64,000 nt of DNA from Bog-756 sp963813525 (GTDB lineage Bacteria > Actinomycetota > Acidimicrobiia > Acidimicrobiales > RAAP-2). The notes under the pieces were generated by a model. The model saw only the letters and a list, made by a program, of their open reading frames with translations. It searched no databases and was not told the origin of the DNA. Positions 18,250-26,476 of this stretch are shown here, piece by piece. Each line of letters opens with the position of its first letter. Position 1 is the stretch's first letter. The stretch is from positions 1,860,001 to 1,924,000 of the forward strand of contig CAWEZI010000005.1 of NCBI GenBank assembly GCA_963813525.1, written 5' to 3'. A program made the translations under genes and the position numbers.

Positions 18250-19349
18250 ACAAAGGAGCCGAGGCCGCTTTCGATTTTTCGCCGGCCCGGGCAGTGGGTC
18301 GGAGATCGACGGTGTCGGGTGCGTCGATACGACCGGAGCCACGGGAGTGACGACCGTCGAGACGGCAGAGCCGACCAGCTGGCCGCCTTCGAGACAACCG
18401 GAGCCGTGGCCGTGGCGACTGTCGAAGCATTGGAACCAACCAGCTGGCCGCCTTCGGGACAACCGGAGCCGTGGCCGTGGCGACTGTCGAGGTATTGGAA
18501 CCAACCAGCTGGGTCGCCTTCGAGACGACTGGAGCCGTGGCCGTGGCAAGCGCCGATCCAACCCCAGGGTCGCCGTCCTAGAGGACCGGAGCTGCGGCAG
18601 AGGCAACCATAGAGGCGATTGAGCCGGCGGTACTGACAACCGAGAAAGCAGGACCGACCAGCTTGGTCGCCGTCGAGACGACGCGAGCCGCGGCAGTGGC
18701 GACCCTCGAGACGATTGGAACCCTTGCATTGACAACCGTCGAGACGGCAGATGCGACCAGCTGGGCCGCCGTCGAGACAACCGGAGCCGTGGCAGTGGCG
18801 ACCGTCGAGGTAGTGGAGCCGACCAGCTGGGCCGCCGTCGAGACGACGAGAGCCGCGGCAGTGGTGGCCGTCGAGGTGACGAGAGAGGGCCTCGCACGAC
18901 GAGAGCCGCGACGGTAGCAACTGTTGAGACGACTGGTGCCGCTGGCGTCGAGAACCGTCGAGGCAGCAGGACCGACCACCGGGGCCGTCGGTCTGGACTA
19001 CCGGAGCCGCGGCAGTGGCGGCCGACGGTAGCAACTGTTGAGACGACTGGAGCCGCTGGCATCGACAACCGTCGAGATAGCCCGACCGACCACCGGGGCC
19101 GTCGTTGAGACGACCGAGCCGCCGGCAGCGACGGCCGTCCGTAGCAACTGATGAGACGACCGGAGAACTCGTAGAGGTAACAGCCGAGGCAGCAGGACCG
19201 ACCACCGCGGCCGTCGTCGAGACGATCGGAGCTATTGCACCAGCAACTGTCGAGGTGACAGGAACAGCAGATACAGCCCCGGCAGCAGCAGCAGTCGAAG
19301 ACGCCGCCGGGACGAAGGGGCTGCTCATAGATGACGGGACCGATGTCAT
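18250..19349 (-). pseudogene. decayed Val/Ser/Thr-repeat surface protein gene
   Basis: On the minus strand the same kind of repeat peptide as in the intact plus-strand neighbour appears, but split among three frames. From ATG 19349, about 70 codons read like VSTTAAVVGPAASAVTSTSS before the frame turns to Arg-rich nonsense. Pieces such as TPAAPVVSTVATV continue in a second frame. Between about 18979 and 18580 a third frame gives VVSTAAQLVGSTTSTVATAT. Near 18300-18360 the end of the repeat reappears as VVTPVAPVVSTHPTPSIS, matching the tail of the intact gene (TPVAPVVS... and STPSIS). Many indels are therefore needed to explain it. The long minus-strand frames reported across 18033-19356 are out-of-frame readings of this relic. 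Confidence 0.6.
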
Positions 19350-20078
19350 TGCACACTGCCGCTCAACAAGGCGAGGGCCATCTTCTCGTCGACCCTCGAA
19401 CGCCCGTCAAGCCGCACCGCCTCCCCCGGTGCGGATGCCATTGTGGAGCTGACGCCCCGGTACTCCGTGGGCCCTACTGGTCCTGGACCCCTCAGGATCG
19501 ACGCCGAGACGGTCACCGGCTATCTCAGCGATTACGGTCGCAACGGAACTCAAAAACACCAATCGTGCTGTACCTTTTTGGAGAAGTTGCAGATAACAGA
19601 TCGGCGCTTGTCCATAACACCACAACACGGATCGAGGGACTCCTGAGGAGGAGGGTGCGCGGCCACGTCAAGGAGACGCCGCGGAAAATCGGCAATCGAA
19701 CGGCTGGTGGACCGCTATGCGGTGAAGACAGACAAGGACAGCGGCAAACGGAACTACCGGGGTCCGACGCTACGTGCTCGAAGTCGTGGCGCCTGTCGAA
19801 TGCGTCTCATAGGGACCAAGCGGGTTGGCTCTTACCGTTCATCGACCAGATCGTACCGCTGACGTCGGGAGACGGTTCGGCTCTTCCACCAGGGCCGCTC
19901 GCGGCGGGAAATCGGAAGACCGTCGCATGGCCGGCTGGTCCCAGCCGCAGCACCCAAATCCCACAGGCCATACTCATTATCCACAGCTCACGCTCATTGT
20001 TCACAGACGACACTAATTCTCCAACAAAAACAACAGAATTCGTTTATCTGAGGAGGATCCAGGGAACATCAGAGGGCT
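19350..20078. other. divergent intergenic region between the two repeat genes
   Basis: About 730 bp. No supported gene. The last 100 bp before the plus-strand gene is AT-rich (CTAATTCTCCAACAAAAACAACAG near 20010-20035) and probably contains its promoter. A GAGGAGG at about 20050 is 24 bases upstream of the chosen start. Confidence 0.45.
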
Positions 20079-22448
20079 GTGCGGATAAGTACCGTGCTGC
20101 GTTGGGCGATTCGGGCAGCTCTCGGATTAGTCGGGACGATCTTCCTCGTCGTCGTGTTTCGCGGGAGTGCCTCCGCAAGCACCCTTTTGGCCCCAGTCAG
20201 CTCCGTTGTGACGGCGGTGTCAAATGCGCTGCCGGCACCTGTCTCAACATCGACGGCAGCAACCGACGTCGCTTCGGCGGCTCCCTCCGCGGAATCGCCG
20301 ACGACGCAAGCCGTGCCATCGACGACTGCGACAACGACACCAGCACCGTCGAAGTCGAACGCATCCACTCCCGTCGTCCCTGCGTCGTCTGAGACGGCGA
20401 CTCCGGTCATTTCCTCGGCTCTTGTCACTTCGGCTGTTTCCTCCACGAGTGCTCAGGTCGTCTCAACGGTGAGCTCCACGAGCGGTCCCGTTGTCCCGGC
20501 GTCGTCGACGGCGGCTCCGGCTGTCTCTGCGGCTCCCGTCACCTCGACGGTTGCTAGTCCTCCGGTCGTCTCGACCGTTGCCACCGCCCCGCCACCAGCC
20601 GTCTCAGCGGTTGGCGCGGCCACGGGTGGTGCGGCTGTGTCGACGGTAGCCCGTACGAGCGGTCCCGTCGTTCCGGTGTCGTCTCAACCGGCGAATCCGG
20701 TTGTCTCGTCTGCTCAGGTCGTCTCGTCTGCTCCTGCTACCTCGACGACGAGCTCCCCACTCGTCTCGACAGTTGGCACAGCCCCCCCTGCTGCGGTCGT
20801 CCAGCCCCTGGTCTCGACGGTTGTAACGAGCGCTCCGGCCGTCCCGTCGTCGTCTCCGAGGGCGAATCCGGTTGTCTCGTCTGCTCCGGTCGTCTCGTCT
20901 GCTCCTGCTACCTCGACGACGAGCTCCCCACTCGTCTCGACAGTTGGCACAGCCCCTGCTGCGGTCGTCCAGCCCCTGGTCTCGACGGTTGTAACGAGCG
21001 CTCCGGCCGTCCCGTCGTCGTCTCCGAGGGCGAATCCGGTCGTCTCGACCGATCCCGTCGTCTCGGCTGCGGCCTCACTACTCGGACCTGCTGCGTCGAC
21101 GATCGTCAGCGCAGCGGCTCCAGTCGTCTCAACGGTCGCCACTGTCACAGCTCCGGTCGTCTCGACGACAGCCCCATTGCTCGGTCCTGCTGCGTCGACG
21201 ATCGTCAGCGCAGCGGCTCCAGTGGTATCAACGGTCGCTACTGCCACAGCTCCGGTCGTCTCAAACGCTGTGGATGCCGTGGGTCAGGCTGTCTCAACCG
21301 TTTCCACCCCCGTGGCTCCGGTCGTCTCGACCGTTTCCAACCTGATCGGCCCTGTCGTCTCGGCGGTCACCACCCCCGTGGCTCCGGTCGTCTCAAACGC
21401 TGTCGATGCTGTGGGTCAGGCTGTCTCAACCGTTTCCACCCCCGTGTCTCCGGTCGTCTCGACCGTTACCAACCTGATCGGCCCTGTCGTCTCGGCGGTC
21501 ACCACCCCCGTGTCTCCGGTCGTCTCGACCGTTACCAACCTGATCGGCCCTGTCGTCTCGGCGGTCACCACCCCCGTGTCTCCGGTCGTCTCGACCGTTA
21601 CCAACCTGATCGGCCCTGTCGTCTCGGCGGTCACCACCCCCGTGTCTCCGGTCGTCTCGACCGTTACCAACCTGATCGGCCCTGTCGTCTCGGCGGTCAC
21701 CACCCCCGTGTCTCCGGTCGTCTCGACCGTTACCAACCTGATCGGCCCTGTCGTCTCGGCGGTCACCACTGCTACGGCTCCGGTGGTCCCAACGCTGCCT
21801 GCGGCCTCGACACCGTCAATCTCCGTCCCACCCCCGGCTTTTACTCCATCCGTGTCTCAATCTCTTCCGTCCGTGCCCCAAACTCCGGCCCTGCCTCCGT
21901 CGATGCTCACAACGAGCCCCCCGGTCACGGTTCCTGTCGTCACAGACACCTCTCCACCAGGGCGCTCCTCAGCCGGGACCGGGCAGGTGCTCATCGCTAA
22001 GCCGCCTTCACAAGGCGCCGGCATAGGTTTCACCGGCTCGGAGGCAACCGGTGCCTCGACTTCCCGCGCGCCAAATGGCCAAGAGCTCGTAACCACTACG
22101 GTGACCAGTCCTTCCTCGGCGCGGGCTGCTGGGATTGCTCCGACGGGTTCAGCCGCCTGGTCGCGTGCCGGTCCCGGCGGCGAAGGCACTGGGTCCGGGG
22201 AGGTCGTGGCGGCAAACGGCCGGACTCCTGGCGGGGGTGTGCCTCCAGGGCCAGCTCCCGCGCCGTTGCCAGTGCCGAGGCTTTCCGGGTCATCCTCGTC
22301 GAACGGGCAGACCGGTTCGAGCTCGCAGTCCTTCGGCCGGACTGCAGCGCCGTCCTATCTGGACGCTTTGGGCTGGAAGAGGGCACTGTGTGACCGGGAT
22401 CACGACCGGTCCATCCGAATTCTCTCAGTGCTTGGCCGTCCCGGGTAG
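20079..22448 (+). CDS. secreted Val/Ser/Thr/Ala-rich tandem-repeat protein
   Basis: 789 residues from GTG 20079 (GTG 20091 is possible). An N-terminal Arg-containing hydrophobic segment (RWAIRAALGLVGTIFLVVVF, then RGSASA) is a signal peptide or anchor. The rest is low-complexity: PVVSTV-type repeats over about residues 60-570, then a Pro/Gly/Ser tail. At DNA level there are three nested repeat families: a ~170-bp duplication (20691-21029), a ~96-bp pair (LLGPAASTIVSAAAPVVSTVAT) and five 66-bp units (21444-21773). There is no LPxTG sorting motif, catalytic domain or Cys until the very end. A fibrous or wall-spanning surface role is an inference. A degraded relative lies head-to-head upstream. 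Confidence 0.7.
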   Translation: MRISTVLRWAIRAALGLVGTIFLVVVFRGSASASTLLAPVSSVVTAVSNALPAPVSTSTAATDVASAAPSAESPTTQAVPSTTATTTPAPSKSNASTPVVPASSETATPVISSALVTSAVSSTSAQVVSTVSSTSGPVVPASSTAAPAVSAAPVTSTVASPPVVSTVATAPPPAVSAVGAATGGAAVSTVARTSGPVVPVSSQPANPVVSSAQVVSSAPATSTTSSPLVSTVGTAPPAAVVQPLVSTVVTSAPAVPSSSPRANPVVSSAPVVSSAPATSTTSSPLVSTVGTAPAAVVQPLVSTVVTSAPAVPSSSPRANPVVSTDPVVSAAASLLGPAASTIVSAAAPVVSTVATVTAPVVSTTAPLLGPAASTIVSAAAPVVSTVATATAPVVSNAVDAVGQAVSTVSTPVAPVVSTVSNLIGPVVSAVTTPVAPVVSNAVDAVGQAVSTVSTPVSPVVSTVTNLIGPVVSAVTTPVSPVVSTVTNLIGPVVSAVTTPVSPVVSTVTNLIGPVVSAVTTPVSPVVSTVTNLIGPVVSAVTTPVSPVVSTVTNLIGPVVSAVTTATAPVVPTLPAASTPSISVPPPAFTPSVSQSLPSVPQTPALPPSMLTTSPPVTVPVVTDTSPPGRSSAGTGQVLIAKPPSQGAGIGFTGSEATGASTSRAPNGQELVTTTVTSPSSARAAGIAPTGSAAWSRAGPGGEGTGSGEVVAANGRTPGGGVPPGPAPAPLPVPRLSGSSSSNGQTGSSSQSFGRTAAPSYLDALGWKRALCDRDHDRSIRILSVLGRPG
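20691..21029 (+). repeat. 171/168-bp tandem duplication inside the repeat protein
   Basis: Copies at 20691-20861 and 20862-21029 both begin GCGAATCCGGTTGTCTCG and encode the block from ANPVVSSA to AVPSSSPR. They differ by one codon (APPAAVV versus APAAVV) and a few bases, and a third partial start follows at 21030. The reading frame is kept throughout. Confidence 0.85.
21444..21773 (+). repeat. five 66-bp in-frame tandem repeats
   Basis: Units start at 21444, 21510, 21576, 21642 and 21708. Each encodes 22 residues spelling VSPVVSTVTNL followed by IGPVVSAVTTP. The first four are identical at DNA level and the fifth diverges only in its last two codons. Two older, variant units (VAPVVSTVSNLIG, NAVDAVGQAVSTV) lie just upstream. 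Absence of even silent differences indicates recent expansion by slippage or unequal crossing-over. Confidence 0.92.
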
Positions 22449-23030
22449 GGGTCCCCAGGGCCTCTACGAGGCAGCGCGGGCCCGAAAATGCGGGCGTTCC
22501 CAGGAGCCGTCTCTGACGGCGACGGGTCGTTCCCACATTGACGCGAGCCTGCGATCATTGCTTCCGGCATCGGACGGTCGCTGCCGATGGTCTGTTCTTC
22601 TCGCAGTGAGGTTGTAAGGCCAACAAGGCCTTGAACCTCATGCGTCGAGGCCATCGGTTCCGGCACGACACCGGGTCCGCCTTCTCCGTGCTCGCCACGG
22701 GGCAGGCGCGACGGGTTGTTCGATCGTCTGCACCACGGTCTGGACCCACGGTCGCTGTCGTGCAGATATTCGGCAGTCTGTTGGCAGTTTGAGTGGAGCT
22801 TTTTGCCATAATCAAGATGGCATGGTGAAAGATACATTTGAACAGTGCCCGGTAAATACGTCGACTGGCAGGTGCCGAGAAGTCTGATATCAATCTGACC
22901 GCCTCGTCAGATTATCCCTTGTAGAGACCCATATTGGGGTCAATCCATCAAATTCCAGCCGATATGGCTGTCCTATTTGCGCGCCCTTTTTTAGATGAAT
23001 GAGAGAACTCGAATTTCAACAAATAAAGTG
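22449..23030. other. intergenic region, becoming AT-rich
   Basis: About 580 bp without a supported gene. The left half is GC-rich and holds the hairpin at 22607. From about 22770 onward composition drops clearly in GC, leading to the promoter of the small peptide gene. The compositional break suggests that the peptide-protease locus begins here as a separate unit. Confidence 0.5.
22607..22640 (+). terminator. strong hairpin downstream of the repeat-protein gene
   Basis: TGAGGTT-gt-AAGGCC-aacaa-GGCCTT-g-AACCTCA forms two stacked stems (7 and 6 bp) with a small internal bulge and a 5-base loop, about 160 bp past the stop codon. No T-tract follows, so it would be a U-less actinobacterial-type terminator or an RNA-stabilising structure. 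Confidence 0.45.
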
Positions 23031-23059
23031 TTGACAAGATTCCGATAAGACTTTAAAAG
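23031..23059 (+). promoter_or_regulatory. sigma70-type promoter for the small peptide gene
   Basis: TTGACA at 23031-23036, a 17-bp spacer and TAAAAG at 23054-23059. The -35 box is a perfect consensus match in an AT-rich patch, which is unusual here. Transcription would begin about 23066, leaving a leader of about 70 bases. That leader contains GAGGGC-gtcc-GCCCTC (about 23067-23082) and CCAGG/CCTGG stems before the ribosome-binding site. Confidence 0.6.
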
Positions 23060-23137
23060 TGGAAGGAGAGGGCGTCCGCCCTCGGACCTCCAGGAGTCTC
23101 CCTGGGGGATCACACAAAGCCAGAAAGGAAGAAAACT

Positions 23138-23368
23138 ATGAGCGAAGGACTTTCGTTGTCCGAGCTGGACATGGAGCAGGCCACCCACCTGCCTCCCCGC
23201 GAGGTGATGTGGGGTTGCCGCAGTGGCAGCAGCACCCATGTCCAGGTAACCAACGTCGGCAGCTTCGACGGCAATGGCGATGGGAACACCTCCCAGAGCG
23301 GCCTCATCAACGTGTCCGCGCTGAACGGGAACCTGGATGGTGACCTCAACGCCCTTTCCATCCTCTAG
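23138..23368 (+). CDS. small RiPP-precursor-like peptide
   Basis: 76 residues; AAAGGAAG seven bases upstream fixes ATG 23138. The first half is leader-like: Ser/Glu/Leu-rich (LSLSELDMEQ) followed by the motif HLPPREVMW. The second half is unlike a globular protein: one Cys (WGCRSGSS), then a Gly/Asn/Asp/Ser run containing DGNGDGNTSQSGLINVSALN and ending hydrophobically in LSIL. The spacing Q-x-G-x-x-N-x-x-x-x-N resembles a curlin-type beta-repeat. I recall short actinobacterial peptides with an LPxRE leader motif but no assigned function. It has its own promoter and is separated from the M50 protease gene by a strong hairpin, as is common for precursor peptides made in excess. Product class and processing are inferred. 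Confidence 0.75.
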   Translation: MSEGLSLSELDMEQATHLPPREVMWGCRSGSSTHVQVTNVGSFDGNGDGNTSQSGLINVSALNGNLDGDLNALSIL

Positions 23369-23370
23369 CG

Positions 23371-25563
23371 ATGGACGTCACTTCTTCTAGAAGTGATCTT
23401 GCTGAGGGGGTGGCCTTCGGGCCGCCCCCTCAGTCGCGCGTAACCGGGCTCGAGCAGCACTCAGGCTCCCACCCCGCTCTGAAGTGCGACGATGCTTCGT
23501 CTGAACCGCCCTCCTGGCGTGGCCAGTTGCAGCTCCGGGAAGGGACACAGCTGCTCGGCCAATATGAAGGCTCTGCCTACGAGCAGTCCACCTACCTGGT
23601 CCGCCGAGATGATGGCCAGGTCATCCACCTCTCGCGTCTGCTCTACCTCGTGGCTTGCCTGCTAGATGGCGAACGCGGCCTCACGGAAATTGCAGAAACA
23701 TTGAGCACGCAACTCGGCAGACATGTCGTGGCCGACAATGTCGAGTACCTCGTCGAGAAGAGGCTACGGCCGTCGGGCCTCATCGCCAGCCCTGCCGATG
23801 GGGACTCGCAGAAGGTCTTGCCGCGATCGTTGCCACTGTTGGGCCTGCGCTACCGCAAGCGTGTCATCCCGGCCCGGCTGCACTGGGGGGCGAGCACGGC
23901 CCTCCAACCGCTCTTCTGCCCGCCCCTCGTCCTCCTTGTGCTCGCCGGTCTCGTGGCCACCAATATCTGGCTTTTCGGCGCCCAGCGCAGCGCCCTCACC
24001 GCGGCCGCCCGCCAGCTCCCGTTTCACCCCAACCTGTTCTTGCTCGTGACGATTCTGGTGATCTTCTCGGGGTTCTTCCACGAGCTCGGCCATGCCACAG
24101 CCACCAGGTATGGCGGTGGCTCCCCAGGCGTCATGGGTATCGGGATCTACCTGGCCTGGCCAGCCTTCTACACCGATCTCACCGATTCCTACCGGCTCAG
24201 CCGGGCCGGGCGCTTGCGGGCCGACCTCGGCGGCGTCTACTTCAATGCCGTCCTCATCGTGGCCGCCGGTATCGCCTACTTCTTCACCGGTTTCGGCCCG
24301 CTGGCCATCTTCATCGTCCTGTCACAGGCCATGGCCATGTATCAGTTCCTGCCCTTCATCCGCCTGGACGGCTACTACATCATGAGCGACCTGGTTGGAG
24401 TGCCCAACCTCTTCGCTTACCTCGGGCCCGTGCTGCGGAGCACGTTCCGTCACTCCGACCCCGCTACCAACGCCCAGCTCCTCCTGCTGAAGCGACGTGC
24501 CAGGATCGCCATCAGGATCTGGTCAGTCATCACCGTCGTCTTCCTGACCTTCAACTTCGTAGCGCTCGCCGTCCTGGCACCGATCCTCCTCCCGGCGGAA
24601 TGGGCTTCCATCCACCTTCAGGGCCAAACAATGGTCGAGGCCTTTGCGAGGAACGACGTGGCCGTGGGCCTCAACGAACTCGTCGATCTGGTGGTCGTGG
24701 CCATCGCCCCGCTGGGCCTCCTGTTGATTGCCGGCATCTTGATCCGGCGGGCCCTCCAGACCATCAAGAAGCGGTGGCCGACCCACCCGAAAACCACCGC
24801 TGCTTTGGCTGTGCTCCTTGCCGGGGTGTTGCTCTTCCAGGGCCAAGGGTTGATCTCGCGATTGGCGGCCCAACCCGCATCTTCGGGCTCGACGACGATG
24901 GCCGCCGAGGGAGGCCAGCCAACGCCCGCGGAGGGCAAGGCACCGCGCTCGGCCGCGGTCCGGCCGGCGCCTTCGCCTTCAGCCCTCGTTCCGCCGGCAC
25001 CCTCGCCCTCGCCCTCGGGCGCTCCCCTGAACGCCTCGCCCTCGGCACCGGACCGGTACCACGTGGTGCAGGTAGGCGACACCCTGTGGGGGATTGCCAC
25101 TCAATACTTGGGGGACCCCGAGCGATGGCCGGCGATCTTCGACCTCAATGTCGGACGTCCGCAACCGGATGGGCGCACCCTGGTCGATCCCGACCTCATC
25201 TACCCGGGGTGGCGGCTCGAGCTCCCGGGTTCACAACCGGCGGAGGCACTCGACCCCCAGCCGCATCTTCCGCCGAGCCGGACCGAAGGCCAGGCCGTTG
25301 TTCGACCCTCCAATCCGCGGCCTGAGCGAACCGGGGTCGAGCTAGCCCTTACGGCGGGCCTCGGTCAAAGGTTGCTGTGGCCCGGGAAATCGAGCAGCAT
25401 CACGCCGTCGAAGACCAGGGTGGCAACGTGCTGCTTTCGTTCCATCGAGTGCCTCCTGGACCCTTCCGAATCTATGGAATATGTGATTCGCAGTGTCGCC
25501 GTGCGATCCTTCAGGCCACCGCCGTCTTTCCAGCTGGACGCCCCGAAGGTGAGAACCTCTTGA
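23371..25563 (+). CDS. PqqD-like/M50 membrane metalloprotease with C-terminal LysM
   Basis: Up to 730 residues. Residues ~55-140 (LREGTQLLGQYEGSAYEQ, YLVRRDDGQVIHLSRLLYLV, then a winged-helix-like part ending in EKRLRPSGL) resemble the PqqD/RRE-type domain preceding RiPP-linked peptide zinc metalloproteases. About six transmembrane helices follow, with zinc motif HELGH at residues 237-241 and the second ligand region FIRLDGYYIMSDL, both intact. After the last helix (~residue 500) a Pro/Ala/Ser linker leads to LysM (RYHVVQVGDTLWGIATQYLG, then LDPDLIYPGW-like), which should bind peptidoglycan. A ~100-residue tail has no known domain. The longest frame starts at 23371 but two hairpins cover its first codons, so the true start may lie up to 23525 (TTG). 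It probably cleaves the adjacent peptide during export. Confidence 0.85.
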   Translation: MDVTSSRSDLAEGVAFGPPPQSRVTGLEQHSGSHPALKCDDASSEPPSWRGQLQLREGTQLLGQYEGSAYEQSTYLVRRDDGQVIHLSRLLYLVACLLDGERGLTEIAETLSTQLGRHVVADNVEYLVEKRLRPSGLIASPADGDSQKVLPRSLPLLGLRYRKRVIPARLHWGASTALQPLFCPPLVLLVLAGLVATNIWLFGAQRSALTAAARQLPFHPNLFLLVTILVIFSGFFHELGHATATRYGGGSPGVMGIGIYLAWPAFYTDLTDSYRLSRAGRLRADLGGVYFNAVLIVAAGIAYFFTGFGPLAIFIVLSQAMAMYQFLPFIRLDGYYIMSDLVGVPNLFAYLGPVLRSTFRHSDPATNAQLLLLKRRARIAIRIWSVITVVFLTFNFVALAVLAPILLPAEWASIHLQGQTMVEAFARNDVAVGLNELVDLVVVAIAPLGLLLIAGILIRRALQTIKKRWPTHPKTTAALAVLLAGVLLFQGQGLISRLAAQPASSGSTTMAAEGGQPTPAEGKAPRSAAVRPAPSPSALVPPAPSPSPSGAPLNASPSAPDRYHVVQVGDTLWGIATQYLGDPERWPAIFDLNVGRPQPDGRTLVDPDLIYPGWRLELPGSQPAEALDPQPHLPPSRTEGQAVVRPSNPRPERTGVELALTAGLGQRLLWPGKSSSITPSKTRVATCCFRSIECLLDPSESMEYVIRSVAVRSFRPPPSFQLDAPKVRTS
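23379..23433 (+). terminator. tandem hairpins (UUCG loop) between peptide and protease genes
   Basis: A first small hairpin CACTTC-ttcta-GAAGTG (23379-23395) is followed by CTGAGGGGGTGGCC-TTCG-GGCCGCCCCCTCAG (23402-23433), a 14-bp stem with one G-U pair and a UUCG tetraloop. No T-run follows. Its position, 10-65 bases past the peptide stop, suits a partial terminator or a 3' stabiliser that keeps peptide mRNA in excess over the protease mRNA. It overlaps the first codons of the longest protease frame, which argues for a later protease start. Confidence 0.7.
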
Positions 25564-26044
25564 TGGCCTGAGCGAGGGACTTGCACGGAAGCACCAGTTG
25601 GAACGTGGTTGGGGCGTGGGTACGGAAAGTGGCTCAGTAGTGACGATTCTCTGCCCCTTGTTGGAGAGGTTGGCACAACCGGGTCTCGAGTCCGGCGCCT
25701 CGTAACAACCGGCGATCCTATTCCCGCCTAAAAGTCCCCACTCGGAGACCGTCTGCCTCGGGTTGACGTCGATCTTTTGGGGCACCGATCCCTGCTGGCA
25801 ACCTGGCTGACATCCGTTTCCACCCAGCCAGCAGTGAGCCGACCGGGGACTGTCACGGGGGCGATGAGCCGGCTGATGCGCGACGATTCGGGAGGTGTGC
25901 GACTAAAAGGGTTCGAGAGCGGTACGGGTGCGAGAGATGAGGGATCGGCCGGGGGCGCGCCGTCGGGCTCTGGAAAATGAAGCTGCATGATGTGGTCGTG
26001 CCGGTGCCGAAGCAGGTGTGGGATTCAACCAACGGAGGAGCCAG
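25564..26044. other. intergenic region
   Basis: About 480 bp after the protease gene. No transporter, second protease or modifying enzyme is encoded here, so the peptide locus seems to end with the protease. No hairpin or supported frame was seen. Confidence 0.5.
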
Positions 26045-26476
26045 ATGGCCGATTTTGAGCTACCAGCGCAGGGGCTTGTGCTGGGTCACTTCATCGTATC
26101 GGATGACGTCGAGCGCTCTCGGCGCTTTTACACCGAAGTGCTGGGCGGCACGGTGGTCTTCTCGGGAGACGTGACCTATGTAGCACTAGCCAACAGTTGG
26201 ATCATCATCAATGTCGGCGGAGGTCCGACCGACGACAAACCCGAGGTTACTCTCGAGACGCCTCGCGATCCCGATCGGGTCAGCAGTTTTCTCAACATCC
26301 GGGTCGCAGACATCCACGCCGTGTACGCCGAATGGAGTGCTCGGGGTGCTCAGTTCCTGACGCCGCCGAAGCAGCACCAGTACGAGATCCGTTGCTACAT
26401 CCGTGATCCCGACGGTCATCTGATCGAGGTGGGCCAAACCACCGACCCCGAGGGTGACTGGTCACCGTGGTTATGA
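26045..26476 (+). CDS. VOC-family (glyoxalase-like) protein
   Basis: 143 residues with one vicinal-oxygen-chelate module pair: LGHFIVSDDVERSRRFYTEVLGG (first strand with the metal His region) and YEIRCYIRDPDGHLIEVGQ at the end (second metal-binding Glu). Members include glyoxalases, dioxygenases and antibiotic-binding proteins; the substrate here cannot be told. GGAGGAG four bases before ATG 26045 decides the start over the frame opening at 26018. It is followed within 85 bp by a NADP-type reductase on the same strand, so they may be cotranscribed. Confidence 0.85.
   Translation: MADFELPAQGLVLGHFIVSDDVERSRRFYTEVLGGTVVFSGDVTYVALANSWIIINVGGGPTDDKPEVTLETPRDPDRVSSFLNIRVADIHAVYAEWSARGAQFLTPPKQHQYEIRCYIRDPDGHLIEVGQTTDPEGDWSPWL

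Noticed and set aside
18033..19356. Three overlapping long minus-strand frames as separate proteins
   Set aside because: Each frame carries only pieces of the same repeat peptide; best explained as one decayed gene.
19331..20392. 353-codon plus-strand frame between the repeat genes
   Set aside because: No ribosome-binding site, no motif, and it runs out of frame into the intact repeat gene.
21444..21773. CRISPR array
   Set aside because: Direct 66-bp repeats without spacers, in frame within a coding sequence, and no cas genes nearby.
23655..25325. 556-codon frame inside the M50 gene
   Set aside because: Arg/Pro-rich out-of-frame reading of the protease; the in-frame protein has helices, HELGH and LysM.
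25900..25960. tRNA-like GGGTTCGAGAG box
   Set aside because: Only a T-loop-like string; no acceptor or anticodon stem could be paired around it.
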